The translations under genes and the position numbers were made by a program. A DNA stretch of 64,000 nt from Lepeophtheirus salmonis (taxonomy: Eukaryota > Arthropoda > Copepoda > Siphonostomatoida > Caligidae): contig NC_052136.2 in NCBI RefSeq assembly GCF_016086655.4, positions 9,114,001 through 9,178,000 on the forward strand, given 5' to 3'. Of the stretch, positions 48,000-60,871 are shown one piece after another (position 1 is the stretch's first letter; every line of letters starts with the position of its first letter). Below the pieces are notes generated by a model. It did no database searches and was not told where the DNA came from. It saw only the letters and a program-made list of their open reading frames with translations.

Positions 48000-49280
48000 A
48001 TGTTAAATAACAATTTTTAAAACAATTAAATTATAATTAATATCTTTATTAGAGTCGTATCATCATAAACACAGAGAGTTTTTGAGTCATTAATTAAAAT
48101 GTCTTTTGTGTGGAAGGTTATAAAATATTTTTTTAAGTAGGAAAATTATGTAGATTCTTGCATCTAGAAAGAAACAAGTTGCCCACAATCTACGCACATA
48201 ATATGAGTTGTTTAAAATGATATGGTTATTACTACTTAGGAAAAGAATATGATATTTCTGGATATGCTTGATAAAAATATGGGGGATGTATATAGAACAT
48301 AATTTAGGCCCTTATCAGTGAATGACACTTTATATATTTTCGGCATGACTAAATAATATCTTTATAAAATATGCAAAAAAGTAAAAAAAAAAGATACTAA
48401 TAATGGGTTGGTTTTTTTTTTTTCTATTATTTTTTTTCCATTTTTTTTTTTTTCTTGCTCCATAGAATTATAACCCCAAGATACAGAGACAACGTGACCT
48501 CTAATTACGAAGGAAAATGGTTTTATTTTTTTCAATGACCAAAATGGTACTTTTCATAATAACTACAAAAAAATGGTTACGGGCTTTAATTTATGGGTTT
48601 TATAATAAATACATACATAGGTATAGTTAGTTGGATTACCATTTATTTTTCTTCATGGTTGGGCAGCTACCAATTTATTTATTCTGTTTTATTATTATTT
48701 TTTGCCAAGAAATGGTTATAAATTATGTATAGGTATAGATACTTTGCTCTGATTTGTAATTCTTTGTTGCAACTCCGTCGTGGTTCAATCTTGATATTCA
48801 TAGACTATGAAATAACCCTAAAGATTTGAAACACAGTTTCTTCATAAAATAAAATTAGCACCGGCAATTATATAACTGTTTGTTAACGTGTAACTTACCA
48901 GACTAGTTTTTGCTGTTTTTTTTTTTCAATTATGGTTTACCACAGTCTAAAGAAAAAAGAAACCTTGAATCAATTGTTTTTCTTGAATTTTGACTTTGTT
49001 TTTGTTGGGAGCAAAAGGTGATTTGTAGGGATTGAGTGGTCCCCAAATTTGATAAATGGATGCGTCTAAAATGTAGTCCCATATAACATTTTTGGCTAAA
49101 GGATATTATCATAGATCTTCAACAATTTTCATAAGACTGATAAATACTTTTTTAGGCGTTAGGCCTAAATTAAGAATGACAAGAAAATTATTCTCGTGCA
49201 GAAAAGATACATATAGCTTTACCATACTATATAAGTGTTAATAAATGGAGGTACTTTTCTACAATAATAATCCATTTACA
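48000..49280. other. Intronic DNA without a recognised gene
   Basis: Several T runs of 10-13 bases near 48412-48455. No exon, RNA or element is seen. Confidence 0.4.
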
Positions 49281-49289
49281 ATGCCTTCT

Positions 49290-49579
49290 AGAGGGTGCTC
49301 TAAAATTTGGGACTTTTTTGAAAGACCGATAACAGGGTCGGGGCTGATTTTATGCCCCATATTAGGGACTAATATACCCCTAATAATTTGTTATTATTTA
49401 ATAAAAAGTGTTATTGCTAGTTTTTTGTCGGTAAGCATTTTGAAGTGCAGTCCTGTTCCGTTCAGACAACTTTATTTCTTCTCGTTTAAATCAATTCTAA
49501 AACTGTGAGTCCAAAGGATTGATAGGGCCGGTCCTAAACTGAAATGAACCGAATAAATAAGGATTGATGCAACACCAGT
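49290..49579 (+). mobile_element. Family C element
   Basis: Ends GAACCGAATAAATAAGGATT then GATGCAACACCAGT, parallel to GACCAAATAAATAAAGACCG then ACACAGCACTA at 12015. CTTTATTTCTTCTCGTTTAA and AATCAATTCTAAAACTGTGAG are shared interior markers. The left boundary is approximate. Confidence 0.5.
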
Positions 49580-52435
49580 TATTCTTATATCAATTTTTAT
49601 ATTACACAGAATCATTGGAATTCGCTTCAATAGCAAATATTTCAAATTTATGCATTCAGGGTTAGAAAGTCTTTTTACGCTGAATTAATTGACTTTTACC
49701 TCTAGCCTTGAAAAAACGAGATTGAGACTCAATGGAATTCATTAGTATAAATTTACAGGCTATTTCCAAATTGCTAATAAATTATACCTTCCAAGATATA
49801 AAATTAATTATAATCAATTTCCTTTCATTTTGCTTTGAGCATAGAGTGTTAGTGTTTTGAACTGATTTGACCAGATCAAAAAAGATCATAAACGTCGCAA
49901 TGATCTATTGGGTATCCAATATTTCAACAGGTATTTTGATCAACTACCTTTAAAATTATAATAGAATATTTGCTAAGGTTTGTGGTCAAATAGTACGAGC
50001 TGTTGGATAGACCTGATTTGGTGTACATTGTAGATGGGGGTATTTTATAAAGCAATTTCTGGCTATAAGTAGAGGCATTAATACGTCAGATGACGAAATG
50101 ATGAGAAAATGTTAAACCAAAGTATTTGAGAGTGAGTAAGACTCATTCATTCCATTTACTCAATAACTAATCATATAAAGATATTAAAAAGTTGACGTTT
50201 ACACTCAGGAGTACGTGTCACTAAATCATGTCTGTTGTTATTGATGATAAGAGTATGGGAGAGATGTCTGATATTTGTAAATTCACTCTAATTCACCGAA
50301 ATGTGAAACATTTTGTTTAACAAGCCTTTTGAACTAGAAGCGTCCTTTTTTCAAATTTGAATCATATGGCAATGAATATATACTCTATACATAGATCTGA
50401 TCTTAATATGAGACTCCAAATCAATCCCGTCCCTCCTATATGTTTTTGAAAAACGCCTCATATAAATTGTTAATCACAAGTTAAAGTATATGAATACGCG
50501 TGTTGACCAATTTAATAATTTAAGAAATAAAAATCTCAATAGTAATCCACGATATATAGTTTGATTAAAACTTCAATATGTAATAATAACAACAAAGTAT
50601 ATATCCTTCTTATAGGTATTGTATGTTAATAAAAAATAATAGCAAAACGTCCCTGGCTCATATCTAGGATGGCTTCATTTAGCAAAGACTGTTCCTTGGG
50701 GAGTCGGATTAGCAATCTAAATCAAATAAAGAATATATTTACATACTGATCTTTTCAATTCAATCCACAGATATGAAATGTAATCTTTCGAGCACTCCCA
50801 TTTGAAACAAAATTAATAAATGTATTTTTCAAATAAAGAAAGGTCGTTAAAAATTATATTTCTTATTTAATAGGTCATTTTAGCAACAAAAAAAAAATTA
50901 AATTTTATTTAAAATTATTTAATTATTGTTGGACAAAATTTGAAATTTCTTGGATATTCCATTTTTTCTTTTTCGGATACGTATTAGAGATTTAGAACAG
51001 AACTGTACAGAGTAACAAAAGTCTGTATGGATTTATTAGTAGTATTCCTTCCTCAGACGGATGTGGCTCGTAATCCAAGGTGTGACTGTGACTCCATCTT
51101 TTCTCCTCCTCCTCATATACCCTTTGTTCATATTATATGCATTGATGTGCCATCATACATTTGGCACGTGCTTCTAGTGTTTTGTTTTTTGTATTTCTTT
51201 TTCTCATTGTGGATCCGATTCTCTTTTTCTATCCATCTCCTCAGTCATGGGTAGAAAAGAATAAGGAGAGAAGAACAAAAAAACAAAAACACATCTATTT
51301 TAGGATTTCACTTTATAAATAATAATAATAAATACATGTCTGGAAAGCAAAACCACACGACACTTCCGCTATAAATAATATATTTCTCTACTTAATATAC
51401 CTATGCATAGATCTTTGAGCTGTGAAAATACATACATAATACATAGAGAGGATAATTATCTATCATGGGTATGTACCATATCTGTGTCAAAGACGACTTC
51501 AATACTTTCCAGATTTTATTTTTTAATTATTAAAAAATATATTAGTATTATGATCATATGGACTTTATTAACAGAATTTTGATTTGGAAAAAAATAATAA
51601 ATAAAAAATACATTTTATTTTCTGTCTAACAGAAAATTGGAAAATATTCTCATGGATAACTTTTTTTCTTTTTTTTCCATTTCTTTTAACGTAAGAAAAT
51701 GTACGTGAATGGATATACGTAATTACCTTTTATTTTTTGTTTTTTTTCACAGTTTGGAAGAACTCTTTTTTTATTTTACCCTCTTTTGATATTATTATAA
51801 CTGCTTTCTGTCTTGGAAGGTTTGAATGAGGGCTTCAAATTAACCCCTTCCTTCCTTCCTTCCTATTACCTTCATGAAAATGAAGAAAATTACCCAAATA
51901 TATACATACATTCAATGGGTTCATATATATATTGAATACTGATCTCATTTTCTTTATAATTTTTTGTGGGCACAAAGAAAAAGCCGACGTTTCATTTGGA
52001 AGCTAGTTTGTTGTTTTATTCAACTTGTACAATACATGATATACATTATATAAAGTGTGGTTGTTGTCTTGTAAGTACGATTTGAAGTATTATTGGACCT
52101 TAATACAGTACTTAAAATCTGTCCGTCCCTCCCATTGGTCCATGGAAAAATGAATCATTTATACAATTTAAATGATAGATTGTGTACTCAAATGTGTATC
52201 ACTGCCAAATTTAGCTGAATTCTAAAGGGTATACAGGGTAAATAGAAAGCTGTTTTGGAACCTTTGAAATAGTTTAAAATATTTATGATGATATCATTTA
52301 GGAAAAATTGTGTTCATGGGACGGCGTCTGATTCAGATTCCTTAAGATATAGAAACCGGACAAAACCTTCAACAAAAGGCATCCTTTTCACTTAAATTAC
52401 AATGATCTTCTTCAGTTAATCAATTGAATTAGTTT
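49580..52435. other. Intronic DNA without a recognised gene
   Basis: Contains a (CCTT) run at about 51845-51864. The 75-codon frame at 51027-51254 is hydrophobic and T/C-driven and has no motif or splice context. Confidence 0.4.
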
Positions 52436-52546
52436 CAGGGGCATCTTGAAAACAAATGATCAAATCCTTGTGATCAAAAAATGTTTATCTTTTTATTTTT
52501 TTCCAAAAATTTAAAAAAACCTAATATAATCCTGGGAACGCCTCTG
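52436..52546 (+). mobile_element. Family F hAT-like element, 111 bases
   Basis: Begins CAGGGGCATCTTG and ends CCTGGGAACGCCTCTG. The flanking bases AGTTT and AATTT are similar but not identical. Confidence 0.5.
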
Positions 52547-53756
52547 AATTTATTTAGTAAAACTTTGAGTATCCTTCCATAAACATTCATTTTCAATTTG
52601 TACTTTAGATCTTTAGTAGGATAATCGAGATTATATGTGACGTCAGCATTGGTGATATCTGCCATTTTGGGTCCCTAAACAATCAAGTTTTATAAGAATG
52701 GAAACTCTTTTTTTCTTAATAGTAAGGAAAATAGTGATCCATAGTGTGGCCAACAAATATGTAAAAGGACTTAAACCTTACTGTCTATAAAGATTTTATT
52801 ACTCTATTGTCTAGTTTTATTATATATCAGACCCTAAAATTCATTTAAATGATGTTATTACATCGTTATATAATCTTATTTCCATATTGTAGATACAAAT
52901 TAACTATTACGATTGGAAAAATAAGATAATTGTTCAAAAAATTGTATAAATATAGCCATTTTTAGCACATATTAATTTGATTTAACTCAAATCTCAGTTT
53001 TTATCGGTTGCATCAAGAAGTCTTAAGGGCATTTGATGAAGTTTCATGAAGATTTTTTGGAAATTTGTCCTTTTTATATAGTAAAAATATATCAACTTTG
53101 AGCATCTCGTTCAATTATGATGAAATTAATGACTTAAGTGAAAATGATTTATTCCGATTTGCAAAATTTCAGGGCCGATACATCTCTACTTGCAATTATC
53201 AAAAATACGGATATACCTTTGATTTTCAGTTGGATGTCTCTCTACTTCATGGCTTAATTGATCCCTGTTTACAAATAATCTCTAGTAGATATTCACCCAT
53301 AATAACAAGCTACACAGAATCTCGTCTAACAAAGTTTGTTCCTTATTTACGATAATGCCCCTTTGCTTTGATAATAGCCATGTCACGGAGGAATAACAAA
53401 AAACAACTAAAAAGGGATGAGATTCTTTTAACTAACGAACAAACGATGTACCTATGTATGTAGGTCAATTGTGTTATGGAATGAGCCGAAGATAATGTGA
53501 ATCTACACGCATTTTTATCTCTTCTTCCTTGTGACCATGATGATGCCTATAATACTATATACTACATTTATGTATAATAATGACTCGGCATTTCCTTCGA
53601 GTAGGGGGAGGGAGGGGGCGGAAGAAGTGCAAATATATTTACATAAATATGTGATATAAGATTATTGGTTATAGGTAAAAATACAATTATAGTCAAAGTC
53701 CTCTCGAATAACAATTTTTTATTACATAAAACAAGAAATAAACAATCTGCATATGG

Positions 53757-54214
53757 CAGGGGCGCCGGCAGGAGTATATTTTGAATGGACTTGGTTTTTG
53801 AAATTATTTTGACAAAAAATCAAAGAGTTACAATTTTTGAAATTGAAAAAAAAAAAATTGTAAAAAAATTTGGGATTTTTTTTTTGTAAAAAAATTCACA
53901 GTTGTTCAAAAAAAATTCACAGTTGTTCACAAAAAATAAATTTATTTTGTGGAAAAAGTTTAAAAAATGAATATCAAATATTAAATTTTTGGAGAAAAAT
54001 TTTTAAAAAACCATTACCATGGACAGAAAATAAAATGTTTTAGAATTTTTCAGTTTTAAAAATTAAATTTTTTAGAAAAAAAAATTTTTGGAAAAGAAAA
54101 TCGAAAAATTATATTAATTTTCAAATAATTAAATTTCCAAGAAAAACACCAAAAATTCCTTGATTGGGGGGGAGAGCTACAGCCTTTCCAGCCGACCCCC
54201 TGTCTACGCCCCTC
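53757..54214 (+). mobile_element. Family F hAT-like element, long copy
   Basis: Begins CAGGGGCGCCGGCAGG and ends CCCCCTGTCTACGCCCCT. The body of about 458 bases is the same A/T-rich TTTTTGGAAAAA-type sequence as at 14932. It includes a small internal duplication of ATTCACAGTTGTTCA near 53901-53930. Confidence 0.6.
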
Positions 54215-54510
54215 TATAGTCAACTTTTACTTCCATTTTTCATATCAATTTCATAGAAATATATGGGAATGAAGAATAAGGATTTTTCCTTTTTATAGGA
54301 ACAAATCCTTAGCTGGCCCCAACATTTTTGTTCTGTATGTTTCTTTTAAAATTTATTTCACATTCCTTTTCAATGAATACATGATACATATTATGAGAAC
54401 CCCCCCAAAAAACACTTTCAGTGAAAAAATTTCTTGACTATCTCTCAAAAACTTCAGATATAAGAAAAATCCGGATATGGTCATCCTTTATCCGAATTTG
54501 ACTGTATATA

Positions 54511-54695
54511 TGTTGTGAACAATTTGCAATATTTGTACAAGTTGTATCTTGTATATACAGATTGTACAAGTAATAATTTCTTTGCCTTAAAATACCTCAT
54601 TTTTACGACACCATCAGTCATTTTAATTACCATCCACTAATTAATGCAATTATTTCATTTTGATCTATTAAAATTACGCATTCATTGTAATATAA
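54511..54695 (+). repeat. Family H repeat, plus-strand copy
   Basis: AATTTGCAATATTTGTACAA, GTTGTATCTTGTATAT, AAAATACCTCATTTTTACGA, CATTTTAATTACCATCCAC, TTTCATTTTGATCTATTAAA, ATTACGCATTCAT: the reverse complement of 16425-16605 in order. Confidence 0.6.
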
Positions 54696-54995
54696 TAAAA
54701 GTATTTTTTTGAGATACAAGCTGATCGCAAATCGACTATTTTCTTGTTATTTCTCACGGGATAAATTGCCTTGACTTATGAGCTCCGTCCATGAACAAAT
54801 GACTGTATTTTCAAACATTTGAACTTTAGTAAGTGCCACACAATATGTCCAATCACTTATTCATTTAGATCCAAGTTACACTATTGCTATATCAACCATC
54901 TAAGGAATTATTCCAGTATCCTCTTCAAAAGTAGGACAGTAAATTCTAGATTTAAAAATATTCCTCTCAGTTTTGGAATGCAACTTGTAGAATTG

Positions 54996-55023
54996 TCGTA
55001 TGCAAGTTAGAACTTGCATACGA
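54996..55023. repeat. Perfect hairpin, 13-base arms and two-base loop
   Basis: TCGTATGCAAGTT, loop AG, AACTTGCATACGA. One of the tightest inverted repeats in the window, about 300 bases after family H. Confidence 0.9.
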
Positions 55024-55617
55024 TCATCGACATATTTTTAATTCCATGTTTTTCCACCCATAATATTTCTTTATTAAATTTCAACTTTGCTCAGCTCTTA
55101 AACACATACCTATACCTATATATATAATACCATGATGAGATCCATGTCGACTCAGTGATGTAATTAAGAATTGTACAAGAGTAGTACATATTATAACATA
55201 ACTACGTACATGGGATTGAGAATGGAATAGCAATGATTAAAGCTCAGAGTACATAGTATTTCCATTATACATACATGATATATTATTTTCCTTTACCCAC
55301 AACAAGACTCTATAATTAATTCTGCAGGGGAGTTGAATTAAAGCTATAGGTACATTTATATGTACATAATATACATAGGTAACAGCCATAGAGTCATAGG
55401 GAGCGAACAGCGTTAACTACACGTTGAGAATGATGATGAATCGTATAGCTGTAGTATGTACCTACTACATATTTGATATAACATATTTTCTCTCTCTCTC
55501 GACCAAAACCTTTTGGTTTTTTCTTCTTTCCTTTAATTTCTAAGGGACGGATCAGAGTTGTTTTCCTCCTCTCATATTTGGTTCCTGGAGCTACAACTGT
55601 ATGTATGTATGTCGTAT

Positions 55618-56628
55618 TAGTGTTGGGTTTATATCTGAAAATCATAGACCGGTCTGAGACCCAATTAATTCCGTCTGGACTTGTCTCTTAAAAAACTTTG
55701 ACCTGAATCGGTCTACTTTTAAATTCAGACCGATTTTATAGATGAATTGTTGATGACGTCATGTGTATTTCAAAATGGTGAACATCAAACTACTATAAGG
55801 TCATATGTATCATATTTGTACAGCTCGTACGTCATGATAGGCAAGAAAAAGGGTCCGAAGATTAAGACCGGAAAAAATCGGTCTACGATTTGAAAACGAT
55901 TAAATTTTGGACTACAGAGGGGGTACCCAATATTTGGAGTAGCATTTAATTACAAACTTTATCTCCGTTATTTCTAATTGCAATGTTTCATTATGCAGCG
56001 AAACGACAGCTGAAACAAAGATTAACTAGTTTTGTTTTTATTCAATGCCTCTAAGTTGAGTTGTCTATAAGAAAATAAGGTAACGCATGTGCAATCTCCT
56101 TGGCATCAGTGTCAGTGCCAGGAAGTCTGCAGAGACCGCTGGCATCTCTATCGGGAATGCCTATAACATCAAGATGAATTACCTTTCCAATGCAGCCGCC
56201 AAGAAGAACCAAAACTTATGGAGCAAACAATATGGGTGACATCTGGTCTAACACTGTATGGCCCTCCTTCAGCAATGAATATTTATTTGAACTTTGCAGC
56301 TCTCATCTAAAGTTAGATTCACTCCAAGCTGCCATCATAATAGCATGGACATGGCCTTCATAGTCAAGAGCTGTCAATTAATTCGACGTCGTATAGAAGC
56401 TGTTATTCTTTGTAAAGGAGGAGATATTGAATTAAAAAAATAGCTACAAATAGTATTTAAACATACCACAAATTGGTTTTGATTTATTTTTTCTTGCGCC
56501 TATAAAAATCATAATTCTTTTGTAATTTAGTCATGATACTGTTTTGGGACTCCACTGAGTAGAGTCTGAGATCCCAGTTTATACCAAAATATCGGTCCAA
56601 ATCGGTGTTGAACCGAGCCTCAACACTA
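55618..56628 (+). mobile_element. Family A element with transposase remnant (1011 bases)
   Basis: Begins TAGTGTTGGGTTTATATC with GACCGGTCTGAGACCC, and ends ATCGGTGTTGAACCGAGC then CTCAACACTA. The outermost TA on each side fits a mariner-type TA target site. The interior has the GATGACGTCATGTGTATTTC and GGTCATATGTATCATATTTG blocks shared with the short copies at 61608 and 11522, then a transposase remnant (56180-56443). It is the best candidate in the window for the parent structure of the short family A copies. Confidence 0.65.
56180..56443 (+). pseudogene. Mariner/Tc1-type transposase C-terminal remnant
   Basis: The + strand reads NNMGDIWSNTVWPS, then LKLDSLQAAIIIAW, then after a frameshift near 56356 FIVKSCQLIRRRIEAVILCK, closing GGDIELKK and TAG at 56441. 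The series WP-S, DSL-AAI, FIVKSC, RRRIEA and GG-IEL is the standard C-terminus of arthropod mariner-like transposases. The segment that should hold the third catalytic Asp is altered, and everything N-terminal of the DNARPH region is missing. Non-functional. Confidence 0.7.
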
Positions 56629-57139
56629 ATAGATTACTATATTGTAGGTGCATTCCTTGAGGGGGGAATGACGTCATTTCGGGTGGATTACATATTGTTG
56701 TGTGAGTCCAAAATATCACGATTTTTTTTGTTATTTATCATACATATATGAGTACTAGATACACACATAGTGTACATATTACAAACTAAACCAAACCAAA
56801 AAAAAAAAAACACCACCTTTTCAACACCTTGTCGTCATCCTCATGATATTACTCCTCTATTGTTGGTCATGTTTTACAATTTATTAAAATACCTTTTCTT
56901 CATTTGTATACAACAATTTAATGTACAACACGCATTTTTCTGGTTTTTATTTTTGTTATAAACTTTTGTGAAGAATTTGCTTCCTCCTTCTATATTTTGA
57001 GGGGCTTTTTTATAGCTATTTAAAAACTTCTTAGGGTCATTATAAGCATAAGGTATGCATATTATATAAATAGGAGTTGATTTATTTGAATGGTTGGATT
57101 TAAAAGAAGCATCATCATTTATTTTCCGCGTAAATGTCA

Positions 57140-58200
57140 TTTACTCTTCCTTAAAATAAGATATACAAAAAGTAATGTTTATAACATGTTGTTATTGTTA
57201 TTATATAACCAAATATGAATACAATTGCTTACTTGGACTTTAAAATGAAAATAGAATCAAGTTCTAACAACAATCCAACATGAAGGACTTTTCTTTCTTT
57301 AATATACATGCGTAAGACATATTGTGCCTCACATCTACTCGTATATAAATGTACATTTTTGATTATCATGATACTAAAAGAACGGAATCTCATTTAATTA
57401 ATTTACGTCTACGTGATTACTAAGTGTACTTTGATTACGTTTTTAATACATAAAGGAACAGATTGTATGTTCCAAATGGTTTCGAAACATGATCCTTTTT
57501 CTTTCCTCCTTTTTAGAGAATTCAACGGCAACAATGAAGAGTATCGTATTTTCCTTTTTCTGTTCCTTAATATTATTATTTATCAGAATGTCCCTTTTGA
57601 TAGGATCCATCCATCGAGGATCATTCTTCTTTTATCTCTCTTGGCATAAGCATATATGTACATAATAATATGTATTTCATTATTAAGACTTTTTCTCCCT
57701 CCCCCCCCCTTTTTCCAAAGATTTATGAGCAACCAGAACGAACCATTGGTAATGTTGTTGTTAATCTTCTTTTTATCTTTTTTATTAGTACATTTTATTA
57801 TTCTTATATTTGAATTAGTAAAAGCTATTAAATTTCAGGTGAAATACATTGTAATTCAATACAGATTCGGGGTTGCATTTGAGCAATCAAATAGTAAATA
57901 GTAAAAAAAATACTTTAAATGCATAGCCATATAGTATGTGGATTAATTATTTGTCAAGCAAGAAAAGAGGTGGGATTGGCGCGGGAAATTCAAAAATACG
58001 GTTGTGCGTTTTTTAAAGCATACTATTTTGCACATATTTCGTGTTTATTTTGTATTTGCCGAGGGAATATATTACAAATATATTTTTCCATGTACAATGT
58101 ACATAATAATATTGAATACTTATGATAAATAATATAATATTATATATACTGTACCTGAGAAGAAAGAGAGAATGTGTTACTCTAAGAAGAAGCGAAAAAA
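57140..58200. other. Intronic DNA without a recognised gene
   Basis: Open frames of 68-81 codons are hydrophobic and AT-driven with no motif. ATTTCAG|GTGAAA at 57833-57844 has a splice-like look but no pyrimidine tract. Confidence 0.35.
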
Positions 58201-58234
58201 GATGATTCTGACGTCTTCTTAAAGGCGTACTTAC

Positions 58235-58312
58235 TGCCTTGTAAAATGGTAAGAAAAAGATCGACTCTAGGGCCCGTGCTTGCTCTTCTCTCCCTCCTCT
58301 TCTTCTATCCAT
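58235..58312 (-). CDS. Weak candidate minus-strand first coding exon
   Basis: On the minus strand an ATG in a good start context (GCCATGG) opens 26 codons (MDRRRGGREEQARALESIFF...) and reaches AAGGCA|GTAAGT, a near-consensus donor, exactly at a codon boundary. The GC content is above that of the surroundings. The frame stays open upstream for at least 22 codons, so an upstream start is also possible. There is no downstream exon and no family, and short frames ending at a donor are common by chance. Confidence 0.25.
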
Positions 58313-59167
58313 GGCAGGAATGGTAGGTTCTTCGTTCTCTAAATACTTCAATAGAATTTCAGTTTGATTCCATTGTTGCCAGAGAGTGGAGCGTTGTTTT
58401 TTTTTAAAACTATTTATCCAAAGTGAGCCTAATTAATAGGCAGTTATATATATATATATGTATTATTAGTTCATATAGTGATCTGTGTCATTCCTTACTT
58501 ACTCAATAATATACATAGCTCTCGTTAAAAACCTACGGTAAAGAACGTTAAAAAATACATTTGAAATCCATATAAAATTGGCAGTAACATGAACCTTGAT
58601 ATCATCTTCTCTTATACCTATAATGTGTACAGTACAGAGCTCTGATTTCTATCGTTTCTTCTCCTTTTTTGTTTTTGATGTTGTTTTTTGCATATACTTA
58701 CTACATATTTGATTTTTCAATTTGCAATGATGCGACCATTAAATAGGTACATAACATAAATTCATCCATATGTCGTTGTCTCTCGTATTCGTGTTGTTGT
58801 AGCTTAATTAACCAAATGTCATCTTTACTTTTCTTTTCTTTTTTTATATAGTCATAGTCATTTTAAAAATTTGTCATTCAGGGAAGGAGAATGGCTCACG
58901 AAACCTTTTCTTCCATTCAACATTCTATAATACAACGTTATTTGTCTTGTAAATTATTAAATACAAAGACAGGCATTTTTCAAATATTTCCCCCTTTTTC
59001 CGCCTACCCAAAAAAGAAATAAACAAAAGTTATTTATTTCATAATAATGAGTATTTTGATATCCACTTTTGTTTTTGCATATATCTATACTGCTATATGC
59101 AGAATCATAGAATATATTTTGTGTGGGTTGATTTGAATGTATGTGCTTTGAAGGCTTTGATGACAAA

Positions 59168-60600
59168 ATACTTGCACATTTATTATTTGATAGCAAAAAA
59201 AAAAAAAAAAAATAACCAAAAAAAGGCTCCTTGACCTCTTTGACCGATTTACGATTTTTTTCTTATTTAAGAGTCTACTTTAATACGGCAATTCAACCCA
59301 TCCTTTTCCTCAATTACAGAGCTACATTATTATTTTTTTCTTTAATGAATTAATTTAAATAATATTCGTTAAGAATTCCTCTTGTATTCTTCTGTGTTTC
59401 TCTTGTCCTGTCTACCTAGAACATAAAATAAAGTTAATATACATTATAACTAAGTACCATCACACTGCCCTTCCTCCTACTCACAAATCCCTCTTGTTTT
59501 TTGTTGTTTTTGAGTAGTAGATTTGTAGTACAACTCCTTCAAGTCAATTGTTTAATGGGGAACATAAATTGACATTTTTTTTAATTGTTTTTTTTTTGTA
59601 TTAATTCTACATTTAAACGAACTTTTCTCCCTCTCTCTCTCTTGAATATCTTTGTTAAAATTTTATGATACAAGTCATAAAATAACTATCTTGAGCATCG
59701 TGGATTCCTACTTCTTCTTTATTTTTTAATGTTATCATTAAAGAGACTGGTAAAGAGGGAACCCCAACTTATGGATCTAAATGGCACAGCGGCAAGTCAT
59801 TAGATCCTTGGTATTTATTATAAGGGCTTGAGGAGGAAAGTTTTTCTATTTTTTCTTCTTCGCCTACTACTGTGAGGAGCAACCGCAGTTCTTTCTTTTT
59901 TCCATTCTTTCTCTATCTTCACTCCTAAACCATTATTCTATCCAACTCTTTAATCGTCCATAAATTATCAATTCTGGGATCACGATTATATTAGTATGTA
60001 TTTCTAGTAAAATCTATTTATAATTCGCCAAAGAGAATCAATTATGATGATAAGGCAGCTGCTGATAGCCATCTTCTTTTCCTTCTCTATTTGGATTAAC
60101 ACTCTTTCCCTTTCTACCCTGTTGCATTGATGTTGATTATGTACGTACCGGCATGGCCGTATATTGGGGGAAAATAAGGATACAATAAAATAAGGACGAA
60201 AAGGGATGCGATGAGACTTTAATTACATACTGTACTACTACACATCTTGCTATCTTTCAAGGTCAACTCACAAGAGGACGCCGTTTCTTCTTTTCTTCTC
60301 TTTTTTGCTAAATATTATTAATAATGGCGCTGAGTAGTTTCTTTTCCTTTTGAATATACTATAATATTTTACCTCCATCATTTTTGATGGATTTTTTCAT
60401 CACGTTATTAAATATATATATTTATGTGCATAATACATACTATGGAGGGGTGTGTATTCATCCATAAGCACTCAGCATTGATTGGGAGTTGTTTATTGCC
60501 AATTTTATATGATATATATTGTAAATTCGTTACTTATACAAGTATTTGTACCAGGATCGTCGTGATACATAAAATATATGTTAATTCTATATATTGGAAG
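59168..60600. other. Intergenic or intronic DNA before the coding-like island
   Basis: T/C-rich stretches, including CTCTCTCTCT near 59631. A slightly GC-richer patch at 59757-59830 (ATGGCACAGCGGCAAGTC) has no sustained frame and no tRNA-like fold that I can draw. Confidence 0.35.
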
Positions 60601-60608
60601 GTGGCTGA

Positions 60609-60871
60609 CTACGAGGACCCCGAGATCGCAAAAAATATTATAAATATGAGCCGAGAAGTAAAATGATTTCTAAAAAAAGAGATCGTCAAGGAGGAGTGAC
60701 GAATATTATGAAACAAGATGGGGCCCCACTCATGTGCAAGCAATGGTGGAAGGTCTGCTTCGTCTACGGGGATCAAACCAAGTATTATCGGCAGCTCTAC
60801 GGGAAAAAGAGAAGTCTTACAACCCTCACGGATCAAAAGTCCTGTCCAAATCACTTCGTATCACATGAACA
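60609..60871 (+). CDS. Coding-like island, possible alternative first coding exon of an unknown protein
   Basis: This stretch has much higher GC than its surroundings, and one frame is open from 60609 to the TAA at 60873-60875. In that frame third positions are G/C-rich (GTC TGC TTC GTC TAC; CAG CTC TAC GGG). Candidate starts are ATG 60663 and ATG 60708. The peptide from 60708 is basic and aromatic: MKQDGAPLMCKQWWKVCFVY then GDQTKYYRQLYGKKRS. A donor-like ACA|GTAAGA at 60871/60872 removes the stop, suggesting an exon that continues elsewhere. The stop at 60606-60608 and weak upstream acceptors favour a first coding exon over an internal one. The opposite strand is also open (60854-60609), with a hydrophobic peptide. 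I do not recognise the family. Confidence 0.45.

Noticed and set aside
50611..50636. TTCTTATAG|GTATTG as a further ratchet point
   Set aside because: The acceptor half is fair but GTATTG is a poor donor.
53065..53355. 96-codon + strand open frame
   Set aside because: Starts at TTG, Ser/Tyr/Ile-rich from AT bias, no splice sites or recognised domain. It is possible but unsupported.
55394..55645. Basic 83-codon minus-strand open frame
   Set aside because: The right end overlaps the family A left terminus, there is no ATG-supported start context or donor, and composition follows the local CT-rich tract.
57820..57846. AAATTTCAG|GTGAAA as a ratchet point
   Set aside because: Purine/A-rich upstream and a weak donor.
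59757..59830. GC-richer patch that might be a tRNA or exon
   Set aside because: I could not draw a cloverleaf or find a frame longer than about 20 codons.
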